Shown one piece after another: positions 13,368 through 20,802 of a DNA stretch of 41,579 bases. Below the pieces are notes generated by a model. That model ran no database searches. It was given only the letters and a program-made list of their open reading frames with translations, and had not been told where the DNA came from. The DNA lies in the IMG/VR virus record IMGVR_UViG_3300042891_000811, positions 1-41,579 of that record; one strand, given 5' to 3'. How positions within the stretch are numbered: the first letter of the stretch is position 1; every line of letters starts with the position of its first letter. Made by a program: the position numbers and the translations under genes. This DNA is from a virus.

Positions 13368-15288
13368 TGCCCATTCTTTCTACAGTTGATTTACCAAAAT
13401 TTCTTCGTCTAGCAAAGTAAAACAGTTCCAGGAACTTGGGAAAGCTCATGGCCTTGTCCTCGGGAAAGTCCAGTTCGTATGTCACTTGATTTTTTTCCAA
13501 GGGACGATCAAATGTCAAGTACTCCCAGATGTTGTAGTCTAGCTCTAACTTCTGTGGATACTCAGCAACAGCATCATACGCAATCAAATACTTGCGCTGA
13601 AACTTCATGGCGCTTTCCAACAAGTCTTCAGGCAGGTCGTATCTCAACATAAACTGCCTTAGCCGGTCGAACATGTTATTATACTGCTTTTCTACATGCA
13701 AGTTCAAGATAGTTCGGTGAATTAAGTTCCATCCGTGTATCTCAATTCCGCCAATGTTGGGGTGGCGAATCTGTCCTTGCGTCATCCAATTGGAAAAATA
13801 CTGGCGCACTTCAGTTTGTTCTTTGACAAACCAAGGATCCTTTTGCAAGTATTCAAACAGGTCTTCATAGAACTCACTGTAGTCAACTTCACAGTACTTG
13901 TTGACCAATCTGCTGAGCAAGGTGCTAACACCATTGATGTGGAATGTGTTGATGTACCAAGAGAAAATCTCAGCATCCAACATAGTTTCAAAAGGCAAGT
14001 CCTTGGTTGACGTAATAATGTCAATGCCTTCTTCAATGTGTTCGTTTGAGTATGATCCTGAGAAATAGTCAGTCACACGTTGTGATCCAATTTTGAACAA
14101 TTTTTTCTGGAGCAGATTCATCTCTGCATTTTCCAACAACTGTGCTTGGAACACTGTAAGGCCTGTGTGGTTGCCCATGCGGAACAGTTTCCAAAAATTG
14201 TCTTTCCAACTTTGCAAACTTTCGCCAGGTAATCCTAGAATCAGTTCTGTATAAGTTGGAATGTTACGTTGTTCGCACAGCTCAAACACTTCTTCCAACT
14301 TGTTCATTTCCATGTTTTTTCTACGGATATTTTCCAAGACGTCAACATCAAGACTCTGTACTGATAACGTAAGACCTTGGTTGAATCCTGGAGCATCAAG
14401 AAGTTTCTTGACAATGTCCACAACTTCTTTCTTTTGGTTCTTTGCCCACGCCACACTGAAAGTTTTTGGGTAGCCGTACTTGCTTTGTATTTCAATAATC
14501 TTGTCTGCAATAAGGTTATCACGCTGGGGGAACATACCAAAGTTTGCATCAGTGATACTGATAAACCCACACCGGTGTGTTGCCATCCATTCCAGTTCAT
14601 CATAAACTCTTTGTGCATCAAAGTGTTTGACTTTGTTGTAGGTCAAACTGCCCCAGTCACAGAATGTACATGCAAACGGACAACCACGATTGGTTTCCAA
14701 TGTACCGTTCCATTCAACGTCGGGATTTTCAGCAACAATCTTGTCAAACACGCCTGACAAGTAAGGGCTGGGAATGTCTTCCAGGGCTTCGATACGTTTG
14801 GCATCACCAGTGTTGACTGCTTCACCATCTCGATTGACCAGCAGGCCAGGAATTTCTTCCCAGTTCTTGTCTTCAAACGCTCGGATAACTTTGCGGAATG
14901 TGATTTCGCCTTCAAAGCAAATCACAAGATCCATGTAGGATTCTTTACGGAACAGATCTTTGTCGGTGACGGCAGGTTCGGGCCCACCAAATACAATCAA
15001 ACAGTTGGGGTTGCGTTCCTTGACCAGTCGAGCCAAGGTATAGTTGTACTGATGGTTCCACACATAGGTACTAAATGCCACAACATCGTTTTGCGCAAGT
15101 TTTTCAGCCAAGGGCTCCACAGCGTCTCTGCGCCATACTATATCAGTACACTCAAAGTTTTCTTTGACCCAGGGATCGGTTAGCGCATAACTCCAAATTA
15201 CTCCTGCCGAATAGGGCAGATAATGAGCGTTGAGCTCTTTGGGGCCTTGTTGAAAGTTGGGTTGTACCCATGCAATTTTGTATGTCAT
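13279..15288 (-). CDS. cobalamin-binding radical SAM protein, 669 aa
   Basis: The N-terminal 150 residues form a B12-binding-like Rossmann domain (DVVAFSTYVWN, then CLIVFGGPEPAV; 'GGP' is typical), though the classical DxHxxG is not obvious. Next comes ETNRGCPFACTFCDWG with the CxxxCxxC cluster motif (about 203-210), then ITDANFGMF and ELILGLPGES, all standard for B12-dependent radical SAM enzymes. The C-terminal 250 residues are a long helical extension. Family members carry out methyl transfers and other radical reactions on unactivated carbon; the substrate is unknown. A TAAATA element lies 4 bases before the ATG with no Shine-Dalgarno, so it may use a late promoter directly. Confidence 0.85.
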   Translation of the reverse strand: MTYKIAWVQPNFQQGPKELNAHYLPYSAGVIWSYALTDPWVKENFECTDIVWRRDAVEPLAEKLAQNDVVAFSTYVWNHQYNYTLARLVKERNPNCLIVFGGPEPAVTDKDLFRKESYMDLVICFEGEITFRKVIRAFEDKNWEEIPGLLVNRDGEAVNTGDAKRIEALEDIPSPYLSGVFDKIVAENPDVEWNGTLETNRGCPFACTFCDWGSLTYNKVKHFDAQRVYDELEWMATHRCGFISITDANFGMFPQRDNLIADKIIEIQSKYGYPKTFSVAWAKNQKKEVVDIVKKLLDAPGFNQGLTLSVQSLDVDVLENIRRKNMEMNKLEEVFELCEQRNIPTYTELILGLPGESLQSWKDNFWKLFRMGNHTGLTVFQAQLLENAEMNLLQKKLFKIGSQRVTDYFSGSYSNEHIEEGIDIITSTKDLPFETMLDAEIFSWYINTFHINGVSTLLSRLVNKYCEVDYSEFYEDLFEYLQKDPWFVKEQTEVRQYFSNWMTQGQIRHPNIGGIEIHGWNLIHRTILNLHVEKQYNNMFDRLRQFMLRYDLPEDLLESAMKFQRKYLIAYDAVAEYPQKLELDYNIWEYLTFDRPLEKNQVTYELDFPEDKAMSFPKFLELFYFARRRNFGKSTVERMGNDTNASNMARRGTTGTNLVQGTALGSVVS

Positions 15289-15292
15289 CAGC

Positions 15293-15298
15293 TATTTA
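15293..15298 (-). promoter_or_regulatory. TAAATA late-type element 4 bases before an ATG
   Basis: Minus strand GCGTAAATAGCTGATG. The TAA is also the stop codon of the GT2 gene. There is no Shine-Dalgarno between it and the ATG of the radical SAM gene. Confidence 0.4.
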
Positions 15299-16129
15299 CG
15301 CTTTTGTTTTGTGTGGGTTGGCAAACTGCACCATTTGGCTATTAACGTCGTTTTCGGCTAATCTTTGCCAGGGATCTTGTGTGCCTTTAAAAATGTTTTC
15401 AAAGAATTCTATGCTTATACCAACTGAACGCATGTATGTGGCCAGTTTGGCACAGTCTCGGTGCCGCAAATCAATTTGTTGCACACTGTGGAAATCTCTA
15501 GGATCATCAGGCTTGCCTTCCAGCATGGGACGATTTTGAAAGATTTCGTCCCCGTTGTTGCCAGTAAGATCAAAGCGATCATGCAACACTTCAACGTTGA
15601 TACGTTGATAGATGTCCAGCATGTAAGCGGTTTGACTAACCCAACCATCCTGTGTGGGATGTGGGCTGATGTAACCAAGAATATCGTACCACTTGCGCGG
15701 TACAATAGGAAAGATGCTGTAAGGGTGCATGCGATGAGTTTTGAAGCTCAACAGTTTGAACTGCCCTTCATAATTCATGATGGTAGTATCCCATCCTTTG
15801 CTTTCCATTACAGCATCATCATTCCAGATAACCAACCAACGACTGCTACTACCCTTGGCCATGGCATTGTTGTACTTGTGCAGATTCACATAGCCCATGC
15901 GCTTGAAACGCATGGCTGTGTAGTTGACATCACGTGCGTCCATCCAAGGCTGAAGTTCATCCTTGAAATACTTGAATCCAACTTCGTCATCATCGTCAAA
16001 CGCAAACATCAACTGAACACGACTGGGGTTGTCTGCCAGTTCAATCAAACTGCGAATACTGCGCCCAAGAATTTCTGTGCGACCACGTGTGGCCAACAGC
16101 ATAGCAATATCGTATTTTGGTTCACTCAT
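15296..16129 (-). CDS. glycosyltransferase family 2-like protein, 277 aa
   Basis: GT-A fold pattern: IAMLLATRGRTEILGRSIRSL (strand, loop and first helix), LMFAFDDDDEVG (nucleotide contact), NNAMAKGSSSRWLVIWNDDAVMESKGWD, where the DDA/DxD-like motif binds the metal and the UDP- or GDP-sugar. The middle and C-terminal parts have the acceptor-side features seen in phage family 2 transferases (HPTQDGWVSQTAYMLD). It is the gene upstream of the B12 radical SAM protein and downstream of QueD, with 11 bases between. It would transfer a sugar to an unknown acceptor. Confidence 0.8.
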   Translation of the reverse strand: MSEPKYDIAMLLATRGRTEILGRSIRSLIELADNPSRVQLMFAFDDDDEVGFKYFKDELQPWMDARDVNYTAMRFKRMGYVNLHKYNNAMAKGSSSRWLVIWNDDAVMESKGWDTTIMNYEGQFKLLSFKTHRMHPYSIFPIVPRKWYDILGYISPHPTQDGWVSQTAYMLDIYQRINVEVLHDRFDLTGNNGDEIFQNRPMLEGKPDDPRDFHSVQQIDLRHRDCAKLATYMRSVGISIEFFENIFKGTQDPWQRLAENDVNSQMVQFANPHKTKA

Positions 16130-16140
16130 CTAAAACTCCA

Positions 16141-16638
16141 TTATGCAAATAAATCTTCATTCCACTCACGGTGGCCTTCACGGAAAGCCATGTTAGCCTG
16201 CGTCTCACGTACTTCCACACGATAGCACCACAAACGTTCTGCTTCGCCTGGCCCCCACAGTTCAGGAATGTAAACACCATTCACATACTTGTACAGCATG
16301 TCAGCAAGACCTTCGCAACCCAATCGAGGTAATACTACCACTTTGGCCATGTTCCGCTCTTGAAGCAGTTTGTATGTAGCCATTTCTGGATCATCTTGTG
16401 CCACAATAAGTGTATGGTCAAACTGATCTTCCAAGGTCTTCTTGAGTTCTTTTAAACCACCATAGTCGGCAGCCCAGTTGCGCACATCTAGGTCATTGGT
16501 ACCAAAGTAAAACTTCATACTGAATGAATATCCATGGATCAAATTACAATGACTGTCTGCCCTCCACTGTCTATACGCACATGGAAATGCGTCGTGATAC
16601 TCTTTGGTTGAGGTATATTTGTAAACTACTGGTTGCAT
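16141..16638 (-). CDS. queD: 6-carboxytetrahydropterin synthase QueD-like protein, 165 aa
   Basis: T-fold (6-pyruvoyl-tetrahydropterin synthase) enzyme, acting after FolE in 7-deazaguanine synthesis. Seen: DSHCNLIHGYSFSMKFYF (catalytic Cys C31, His H30 and H35), FDHTLIVA (catalytic Asp74-His75), CEGLADMLY and VEVRETQANMAFR (pterin-anchoring Glu145). The usual zinc motif C-x3-HGH here reads HGY, so the third zinc ligand is replaced by Tyr or supplied by another His (H15 or H30). This change may define the phage-type QueD. It has its own sigma70-type promoter and an AGGAGAAACAGC ribosome-binding site, so it heads a transcription unit. Confidence 0.88.
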   Translation of the reverse strand: MQPVVYKYTSTKEYHDAFPCAYRQWRADSHCNLIHGYSFSMKFYFGTNDLDVRNWAADYGGLKELKKTLEDQFDHTLIVAQDDPEMATYKLLQERNMAKVVVLPRLGCEGLADMLYKYVNGVYIPELWGPGEAERLWCYRVEVRETQANMAFREGHREWNEDLFA

Positions 16639-16656
16639 GCTGTTTCTCCTATGTTA

Positions 16657-16686
16657 ATTATAGCATAGGCTGGCAGAGTTTGTAAA
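16657..16686 (-). promoter_or_regulatory. sigma70-type promoter for queD
   Basis: TTTACA (16681-16686), 18-base spacer, TATAAT (16657-16662) on the minus strand, in the 83-base gap between the PP-loop gene and queD. The expected start near 16650 gives a 12-base leader that contains the ribosome-binding site. Confidence 0.78.
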
Positions 16687-16721
16687 GCGGGATGAAGCCA
16701 AAGACCGCTGTAAAGAACTAT

Positions 16722-17585
16722 TTACCCAAGTAATTGTGCAAGCAGTTGTTCTCTAGAGCCCAACAACGCACAATCTCTAGTTCCCCAATATTGCTTGCAT
16801 TGGTCTCGAATTTTTTTAATATTTGGTTCAAACACATCTCGATGGTACATGTATTTTGGTCTATGCACTGTGCCGTAAATTTTGGCTTTGTTTTCTTGCA
16901 TGGTTAGGGCAGTATCCCATTCTGATACAAAACTGGCCATGATCTCAGCGTTCCAATAATAAAATGCCCAGGGATGTTGGTTTGGCACCAAGGTCTCTAC
17001 ATAGAGGTCAGCTTCTTCCATAACAAAGCCATTGTAGTTGCCCAACACTGGTCTAAGATATTCCATCTGTTCGTGGTCAGGATAGTATTCAAGTTGAAAG
17101 CCAGACACTATGTGTCCACCTAGCTTCTGCACAGTATCCAAGATTAAACCATGCGTCACTGTGCCATAACCAAGTCGCGGTTTAATAATCGAAGTATATT
17201 GTTTTTCTGTTTTACTGTTGGCATAGTTACCCACGTCAACCACAAGAGGTTTTATGTTGTTTTTCTTGCACCATTGTTGCGCCCACCACATTTCTAATTT
17301 TTGATCATTGTGGCGAGTTGCATCGTATGTTATCAAGATTGGGGTAAACGGAATACCCATGCGCAAAAACGTGTTGGCAACGTTTTCACTGTCACTGCCA
17401 CCACTCATGGTAATGTATAAATTTTTATGTGTGCTATATATTTCTTCGGCCACGCGGTCGCAAGCAGTGTTAAAGGGCAAGAGCTCTTTGGCCCGGCTGT
17501 TGATTTTGACTGCAATGTTTTCAGGACCTTGTCTAGTAGGTAGTCCGTCCCAGGATAAATCAATCCAGGAATCTTTACAGAGCAT
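16722..17585 (-). CDS. PP-loop ATP pyrophosphatase family protein, 287 aa
   Basis: The N-type ATP-PPase motif NLYITMSGGSDSENVANTFL (SGGxDS with Glu) lies near residue 60 and is followed by a strand with ITYDATRHND and a helix EMWWAQQWCKKNNIKPLVVDV, as in QueC, NAD synthetase and PAPS reductase relatives. The enzyme would adenylate an acid or carbonyl substrate. QueC would be the expected partner of QueD/QueE, but its C-terminal Zn cluster (C-x8-CxxCxxC) is absent; only two Cys (Q-C-K, D-C-A) lie near the end. It may be a divergent QueC analogue or a different ligase. It overlaps the Rieske stop by 11 bases. Confidence 0.75.
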   Translation of the reverse strand: MLCKDSWIDLSWDGLPTRQGPENIAVKINSRAKELLPFNTACDRVAEEIYSTHKNLYITMSGGSDSENVANTFLRMGIPFTPILITYDATRHNDQKLEMWWAQQWCKKNNIKPLVVDVGNYANSKTEKQYTSIIKPRLGYGTVTHGLILDTVQKLGGHIVSGFQLEYYPDHEQMEYLRPVLGNYNGFVMEEADLYVETLVPNQHPWAFYYWNAEIMASFVSEWDTALTMQENKAKIYGTVHRPKYMYHRDVFEPNIKKIRDQCKQYWGTRDCALLGSREQLLAQLLG

Positions 17586-18396
17586 TACGCATCCAATCTC
17601 TGTGATGTTGTTTTAATTCGTCAATGTTATCGGTAGCTGGTGCTAGAATATTTTTGGCCAACGCACGATCTTGTTCCCACGCTGTTTCCCAAACAATACT
17701 GTTGTTGCTCCAGTCCAGCATACTGTATCTGGTGTCACGATATTTGTACACCTGCACTCGGCTACCTTGTGGATCGGGCAGTGCTACTGTTACAAACAAT
17801 GCACCTGGTTGCCACTCAATCATGGTACCTGGATAAACTGCCATCCAACAAGCCGACATATTGTATTTTAAGTCATCTTCGTGAAGGTATTGATTGTCTT
17901 GCACTGGTACAATTTGCAAACTGCCATTGCTGAACAGGCTCCAGTGCAACTCTTCAACAGTGGTAATACCAATCTTGTCATACACACCCGGATGTGCTAC
18001 TGGAATGTGCTCGATGTCCAAGAACACATCCATTACAACGTTGGGTGCGGCTTGCACAATGTCTTCACGCTGTTGCATCAACTGCATGTGCTGGGTGTCA
18101 ATGGGAAACACACAGTCAACATGCTGGTCAAACAACATGGTTTGATTTGCATAACACGGCAAAGTTTCTAACTCAAGCTCATGATCAATACCTTTACCGG
18201 CTAATGAGTATTCAAGACCATGATAAGGACATTTTAAATGCTGTGTTGGCTCACAGGCAATGCGACTGTTTTGATGTGGGCAAACATTGCTGATCATGTA
18301 AAATTGATCAACATGAGCAAGACAGAGATTTTTATTGTGTTGCTCTAACGGCTTTACAGTATGATTGGCAACATCTTGTTTGAGCGCAAGAAACAT
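17575..18396 (-). CDS. Rieske non-heme iron oxygenase-like protein, 273 aa
   Basis: The start MFLALKQDVANHTV at 18396 begins one base after the HIT stop. The Rieske [2Fe-2S] motifs are C39-P-H41 in SNVCPHQNSRIACEP and C56-PY-H59 in LKCPYHGLEY, with 14 residues between. The catalytic domain has DVFLDIEHIPVAHPGVYD, i.e. D127-x2-H130-x4-H135, the 2-His-1-carboxylate iron site of ring-hydroxylating oxygenases, and a C-terminal acidic candidate in WEQDRALAKN. The size is at the short end for the alpha subunit. Such enzymes hydroxylate, demethylate or otherwise oxidise organic substrates and need an electron donor from the host. Co-location with queD and folE makes a modified base or pterin a possible substrate (inference). 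Confidence 0.87.
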   Translation of the reverse strand: MFLALKQDVANHTVKPLEQHNKNLCLAHVDQFYMISNVCPHQNSRIACEPTQHLKCPYHGLEYSLAGKGIDHELELETLPCYANQTMLFDQHVDCVFPIDTQHMQLMQQREDIVQAAPNVVMDVFLDIEHIPVAHPGVYDKIGITTVEELHWSLFSNGSLQIVPVQDNQYLHEDDLKYNMSACWMAVYPGTMIEWQPGALFVTVALPDPQGSRVQVYKYRDTRYSMLDWSNNSIVWETAWEQDRALAKNILAPATDNIDELKQHHRDWMRNAL

Positions 18397-18397
18397 A

Positions 18398-18799
18398 TTA
18401 GGGTTGTTGGTATCCAGGTTTGTGATAGTTGGCCTGACCAGCAACGACCCCACGAACGCCGCCTACGGGATCTGCACAATCGCCCGCACGTCTTGGAATA
18501 AGATGCACATGCGGGTACATCACTGTTTGTCCAGCCACTTCACCTATATTTACACCAACGTTGAAGCCTTGGCATTGTCCAGTTTCTACCAGTTTGCGTC
18601 CAATAAGCCAAGCATTGCCCATGGCTACTAAAATATGTTCGTCGCTGTTTTCTCGTGGCACAAACAACAAGTGGCCCTGTGTGACTGGATAACGATCCTG
18701 ATACACCATGATGTGTTCGTTACACAGTTCGTCAACTGCAAAGTCCCAAGGCGCTACGCCATTGGCCTGTGCCATTTTTAAGTTAGCATATCTTATCAT
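18398..18799 (-). CDS. HIT-family nucleotide hydrolase/transferase-like protein, 133 aa
   Basis: The HIT signature appears as VAGQTVMYPHVHLIPRRAGD near residue 90. The second and third His of the motif are present (H-V-H), with the middle (catalytic) His kept, while the first is Tyr. Upstream VYQDRYPVTQGHLLFVPRENSDE corresponds to the usual 'd.yPvspGH.Lvip..H' strand. HIT enzymes hydrolyse or transfer AMP from Ap4A, AMP-lysine, ADP-sulfate and similar adducts. Here it might remove AMP intermediates formed by the adjacent PP-loop enzyme, an inference from the overlapping gene order. The start overlaps the upstream stop (ATGA) with CCGGAGAAATTC as ribosome-binding site. Confidence 0.85.
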   Translation of the reverse strand: MIRYANLKMAQANGVAPWDFAVDELCNEHIMVYQDRYPVTQGHLLFVPRENSDEHILVAMGNAWLIGRKLVETGQCQGFNVGVNIGEVAGQTVMYPHVHLIPRRAGDCADPVGGVRGVVAGQANYHKPGYQQP

Positions 18800-19473
18800 G
18801 AATTTCTCCGGTATATGGGTAAACAGTATTTAGAGTCATTAAAAACTGTGTGTTTAATTCTAAGTTCCATCCTGGTTTTGCCTTTGTAGATTTTGATATC
18901 CACAAGAGCAGGATCAGCTATGCTGGTCACCTGCATGCTTTCACGATTGAATTTACAAGACTCTGCTAGATAACCAACAGGTGTGTCTTGCACTTGAAAT
19001 CCAGCAATAGAACATTCCAGAGTGTCTTTGTTTCTAAATATCACCAACAAATAATAGTTTTTAATTGTCCGTGCCTTAGCGAGCCAGCCATCCACAAACA
19101 TCTGCCACAGCGCCAGCTTGTCTTGTGTTCGAAAATATTCAGCCACACGCTCAACCTGCAAGTATTGATACATGCTGGCTTCTGTGGTTGACCGTACACC
19201 CATCTGCACACTCTTGACATCAAATCCAATGTCTTCGCCGACCTGCACATCAATAATACTTTTGCCAGCACCACACCAAGTGGCACCGTCAATACTGTCA
19301 GCCACAGCATATTCCCAAAGCTCTTTGCCTAGGCTCAGTGGGCGACCTTGATCTAGATATTTTTTCAATGGCTGCAACACTGCATCCATTTCTTGTTGAA
19401 ACCTAGCTACAAAGTCCTTGCCCAAGATCTGTTGTGTTTGTTCAACAGTCATTGGCACAAGACAGTAGGTCAT
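18796..19473 (-). CDS. possible PD-(D/E)XK nuclease-like protein, 225 aa
   Basis: No family is certain. Residues 48-60 (LGKELWEYAVADS) could be the first helix with its Glu, followed by GATWCGAGKSIIDVQVGEDIGFDVKSVQ, i.e. D75 and D85-V-K87, spaced as in the PD-(D/E)XK restriction-enzyme core (Asp, about 9 residues, D/E-x-K). The rest has strands and helices (YYLLVIFRNKD, AGFQVQDTP) in keeping with a restriction-type fold. It could be a restriction-like nuclease that spares modified DNA, or a repair enzyme. The gene is ATGA-coupled to FolE upstream and HIT downstream. The active-site assignment is inference. Confidence 0.5.
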   Translation of the reverse strand: MTYCLVPMTVEQTQQILGKDFVARFQQEMDAVLQPLKKYLDQGRPLSLGKELWEYAVADSIDGATWCGAGKSIIDVQVGEDIGFDVKSVQMGVRSTTEASMYQYLQVERVAEYFRTQDKLALWQMFVDGWLAKARTIKNYYLLVIFRNKDTLECSIAGFQVQDTPVGYLAESCKFNRESMQVTSIADPALVDIKIYKGKTRMELRIKHTVFNDSKYCLPIYRRNS

Positions 19474-20213
19474 CGTGGTGCAAAGTCCTGTTGTAGTTTG
19501 ATATTGTCAAAGAATTCCTTCTTTACACTTTGGTCAGTTTTAAATAACCCACGGAGTACTGTTGTTTGGGTAAGACTACTGTGAGCCATAATACCACGAT
19601 TCTCGCAACATCCATGGGTAGCCTGAATATAAACTGCCACATCCTTTGATCCGGTTGCAAATTCAATCTCACGAGCAATGTCCATACAGAGTTCTTCTTG
19701 TAGTGTTCCTCGTCTTGCGCACCACTGCGCGATCCGAGTGTACTTGGATAAACCAATGAGTTTGGGGCCAGCAATGATTCCAATATAAGCCACACCCGCA
19801 ACAGGTTGGTGATGATGGCTACACATGCTCTTAAGCTCTGAACGCACCACAAGCATACCGTCGTATGCTCCGTCCGTATCGTTCGGGAAAGCCGTAGCAT
19901 TAGGGCTCGTCTCATAACGGCCAGACATGATTTCGTTGAAGTACATTTTAGCAAGACGCCGGGCCGTGCCTTGTGAGTTTGGGTCATTTTCTCTGTCAAT
20001 TAGTAGTGCGTCAAGTACACCTTCAAACGCTGTTGTGGCTTCATTGATTAGTTGCTCTTTCATTGACTCGTCAATGTACTCGCTAACGTTATCGCCAGCC
20101 CAGAATCTTTTTCCATCACGTTTGAACTTAAAGCGAAGGTGATCGCAAACTTTGCCTAGGCCGTAGCCACCGTCTCCAGCCATTGCGTCTAGTGCTGTTT
20201 CTTTATTTGTCAT
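19470..20213 (-). CDS. folE: GTP cyclohydrolase I (FolE), 247 aa
   Basis: The enzyme converts GTP to 7,8-dihydroneopterin triphosphate, the first step of both folate and 7-deazaguanine synthesis. Seen: LKSMCSHHHQPVAGVAYIGII (zinc C131 and H133/H134), IGLSKYTRIAQWCARR (the 'GLSK.aRi...y.rR' signature), LQEELCMDIA, and VYIQATHGCCENRGIMAHSS with the third zinc Cys (C202/C203). All catalytic motifs are intact. Length is close to bacterial FolE (222 aa) with an N-terminal extension. It starts 1 base after the DegT gene stop. With QueD and QueE it completes the first three steps to 7-carboxy-7-deazaguanine. Confidence 0.95.
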   Translation of the reverse strand: MTNKETALDAMAGDGGYGLGKVCDHLRFKFKRDGKRFWAGDNVSEYIDESMKEQLINEATTAFEGVLDALLIDRENDPNSQGTARRLAKMYFNEIMSGRYETSPNATAFPNDTDGAYDGMLVVRSELKSMCSHHHQPVAGVAYIGIIAGPKLIGLSKYTRIAQWCARRGTLQEELCMDIAREIEFATGSKDVAVYIQATHGCCENRGIMAHSSLTQTTVLRGLFKTDQSVKKEFFDNIKLQQDFAPR

Positions 20214-20214
20214 G

Positions 20215-20802
20215 TTAGTCCTTGATAGTGATTGTTCTTAAATCTGGATAGTTAACTTGTCGAGGTGACGGGCAGTGTTCTTTAAGTCCTTCCAGCATTG
20301 CAATACCTTGTATAGCTTCTTCTGGTGTGGGCTTGTAGTGATAGCCAACTCTAAATTCTTTTTGACTAATCCAGGGTTTGATATTTAGATCACGCCCATC
20401 ATACCGCATACGAATAATTGCATCGTATGCTGCCTTGTCATCTAACAGTATAGCACCTCCACGGCCTATATGTAAAGGCTTGTCATGCCCAAAACTCAGG
20501 CATTGTATCTGTCCCAGTCGATACATATTCTTTTCTAGCCTACGAGCACTATCCCAGATACGTGTGCCATGAAGACGGTACTCGCCTGTCCATTCTTCCT
20601 CTTTGTAGTAATACTTGATTCCCAATTTGTGCATGGTCATAGCAATGCTCAAATATGTGTAAGGAGTCATCACAACTTCTTTCACCCGGTCATGCCGCAA
20701 ACACAGCTCAATAGCATGTGTACAGCAATCGGTCATGACGGCATAAGGGGCACCAGTAAACTCTGCCAGTGCGTCTTCAAACTGTTTGATTTTTTCGAAC
20801 AT
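20215..20802 (-). CDS. short DegT/DnrJ/EryC1-type PLP aminotransferase-like protein, 195 aa
   Basis: The N-terminal FTGAPYAVMTDCCTHAIELCLR corresponds to 'ALAVSNGTaALhLAL', EVVMTPYTYLSIAMTMHKLG to 'VI.P.fTF.ATa.ai...G', and IQCLSFGHDKPLHIGRGGAILLDD to the Schiff-base lysine motif ('FSFh.tK.lt.GeGGAi'; K108). The usual C-terminal domain of these about 370-aa sugar aminotransferases is missing, so it is a short form; it may be a truncated or specialised phage version. If active it could aminate a nucleotide-linked keto sugar, in line with the adjacent GalE. It overlaps the GalE stop by 26 bases. Confidence 0.75.
   Translation of the reverse strand: MFEKIKQFEDALAEFTGAPYAVMTDCCTHAIELCLRHDRVKEVVMTPYTYLSIAMTMHKLGIKYYYKEEEWTGEYRLHGTRIWDSARRLEKNMYRLGQIQCLSFGHDKPLHIGRGGAILLDDKAAYDAIIRMRYDGRDLNIKPWISQKEFRVGYHYKPTPEEAIQGIAMLEGLKEHCPSPRQVNYPDLRTITIKD

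Noticed and set aside
15461-16225. A 254-aa plus-strand open frame
   Set aside because: It is antisense to the GT2 gene and QueD, which carry clear catalytic motifs.
16722-17585. Canonical QueC
   Set aside because: The SGGxDS motif is there but the Zn-binding Cys cluster of QueC is missing; it is therefore called only a PP-loop protein.
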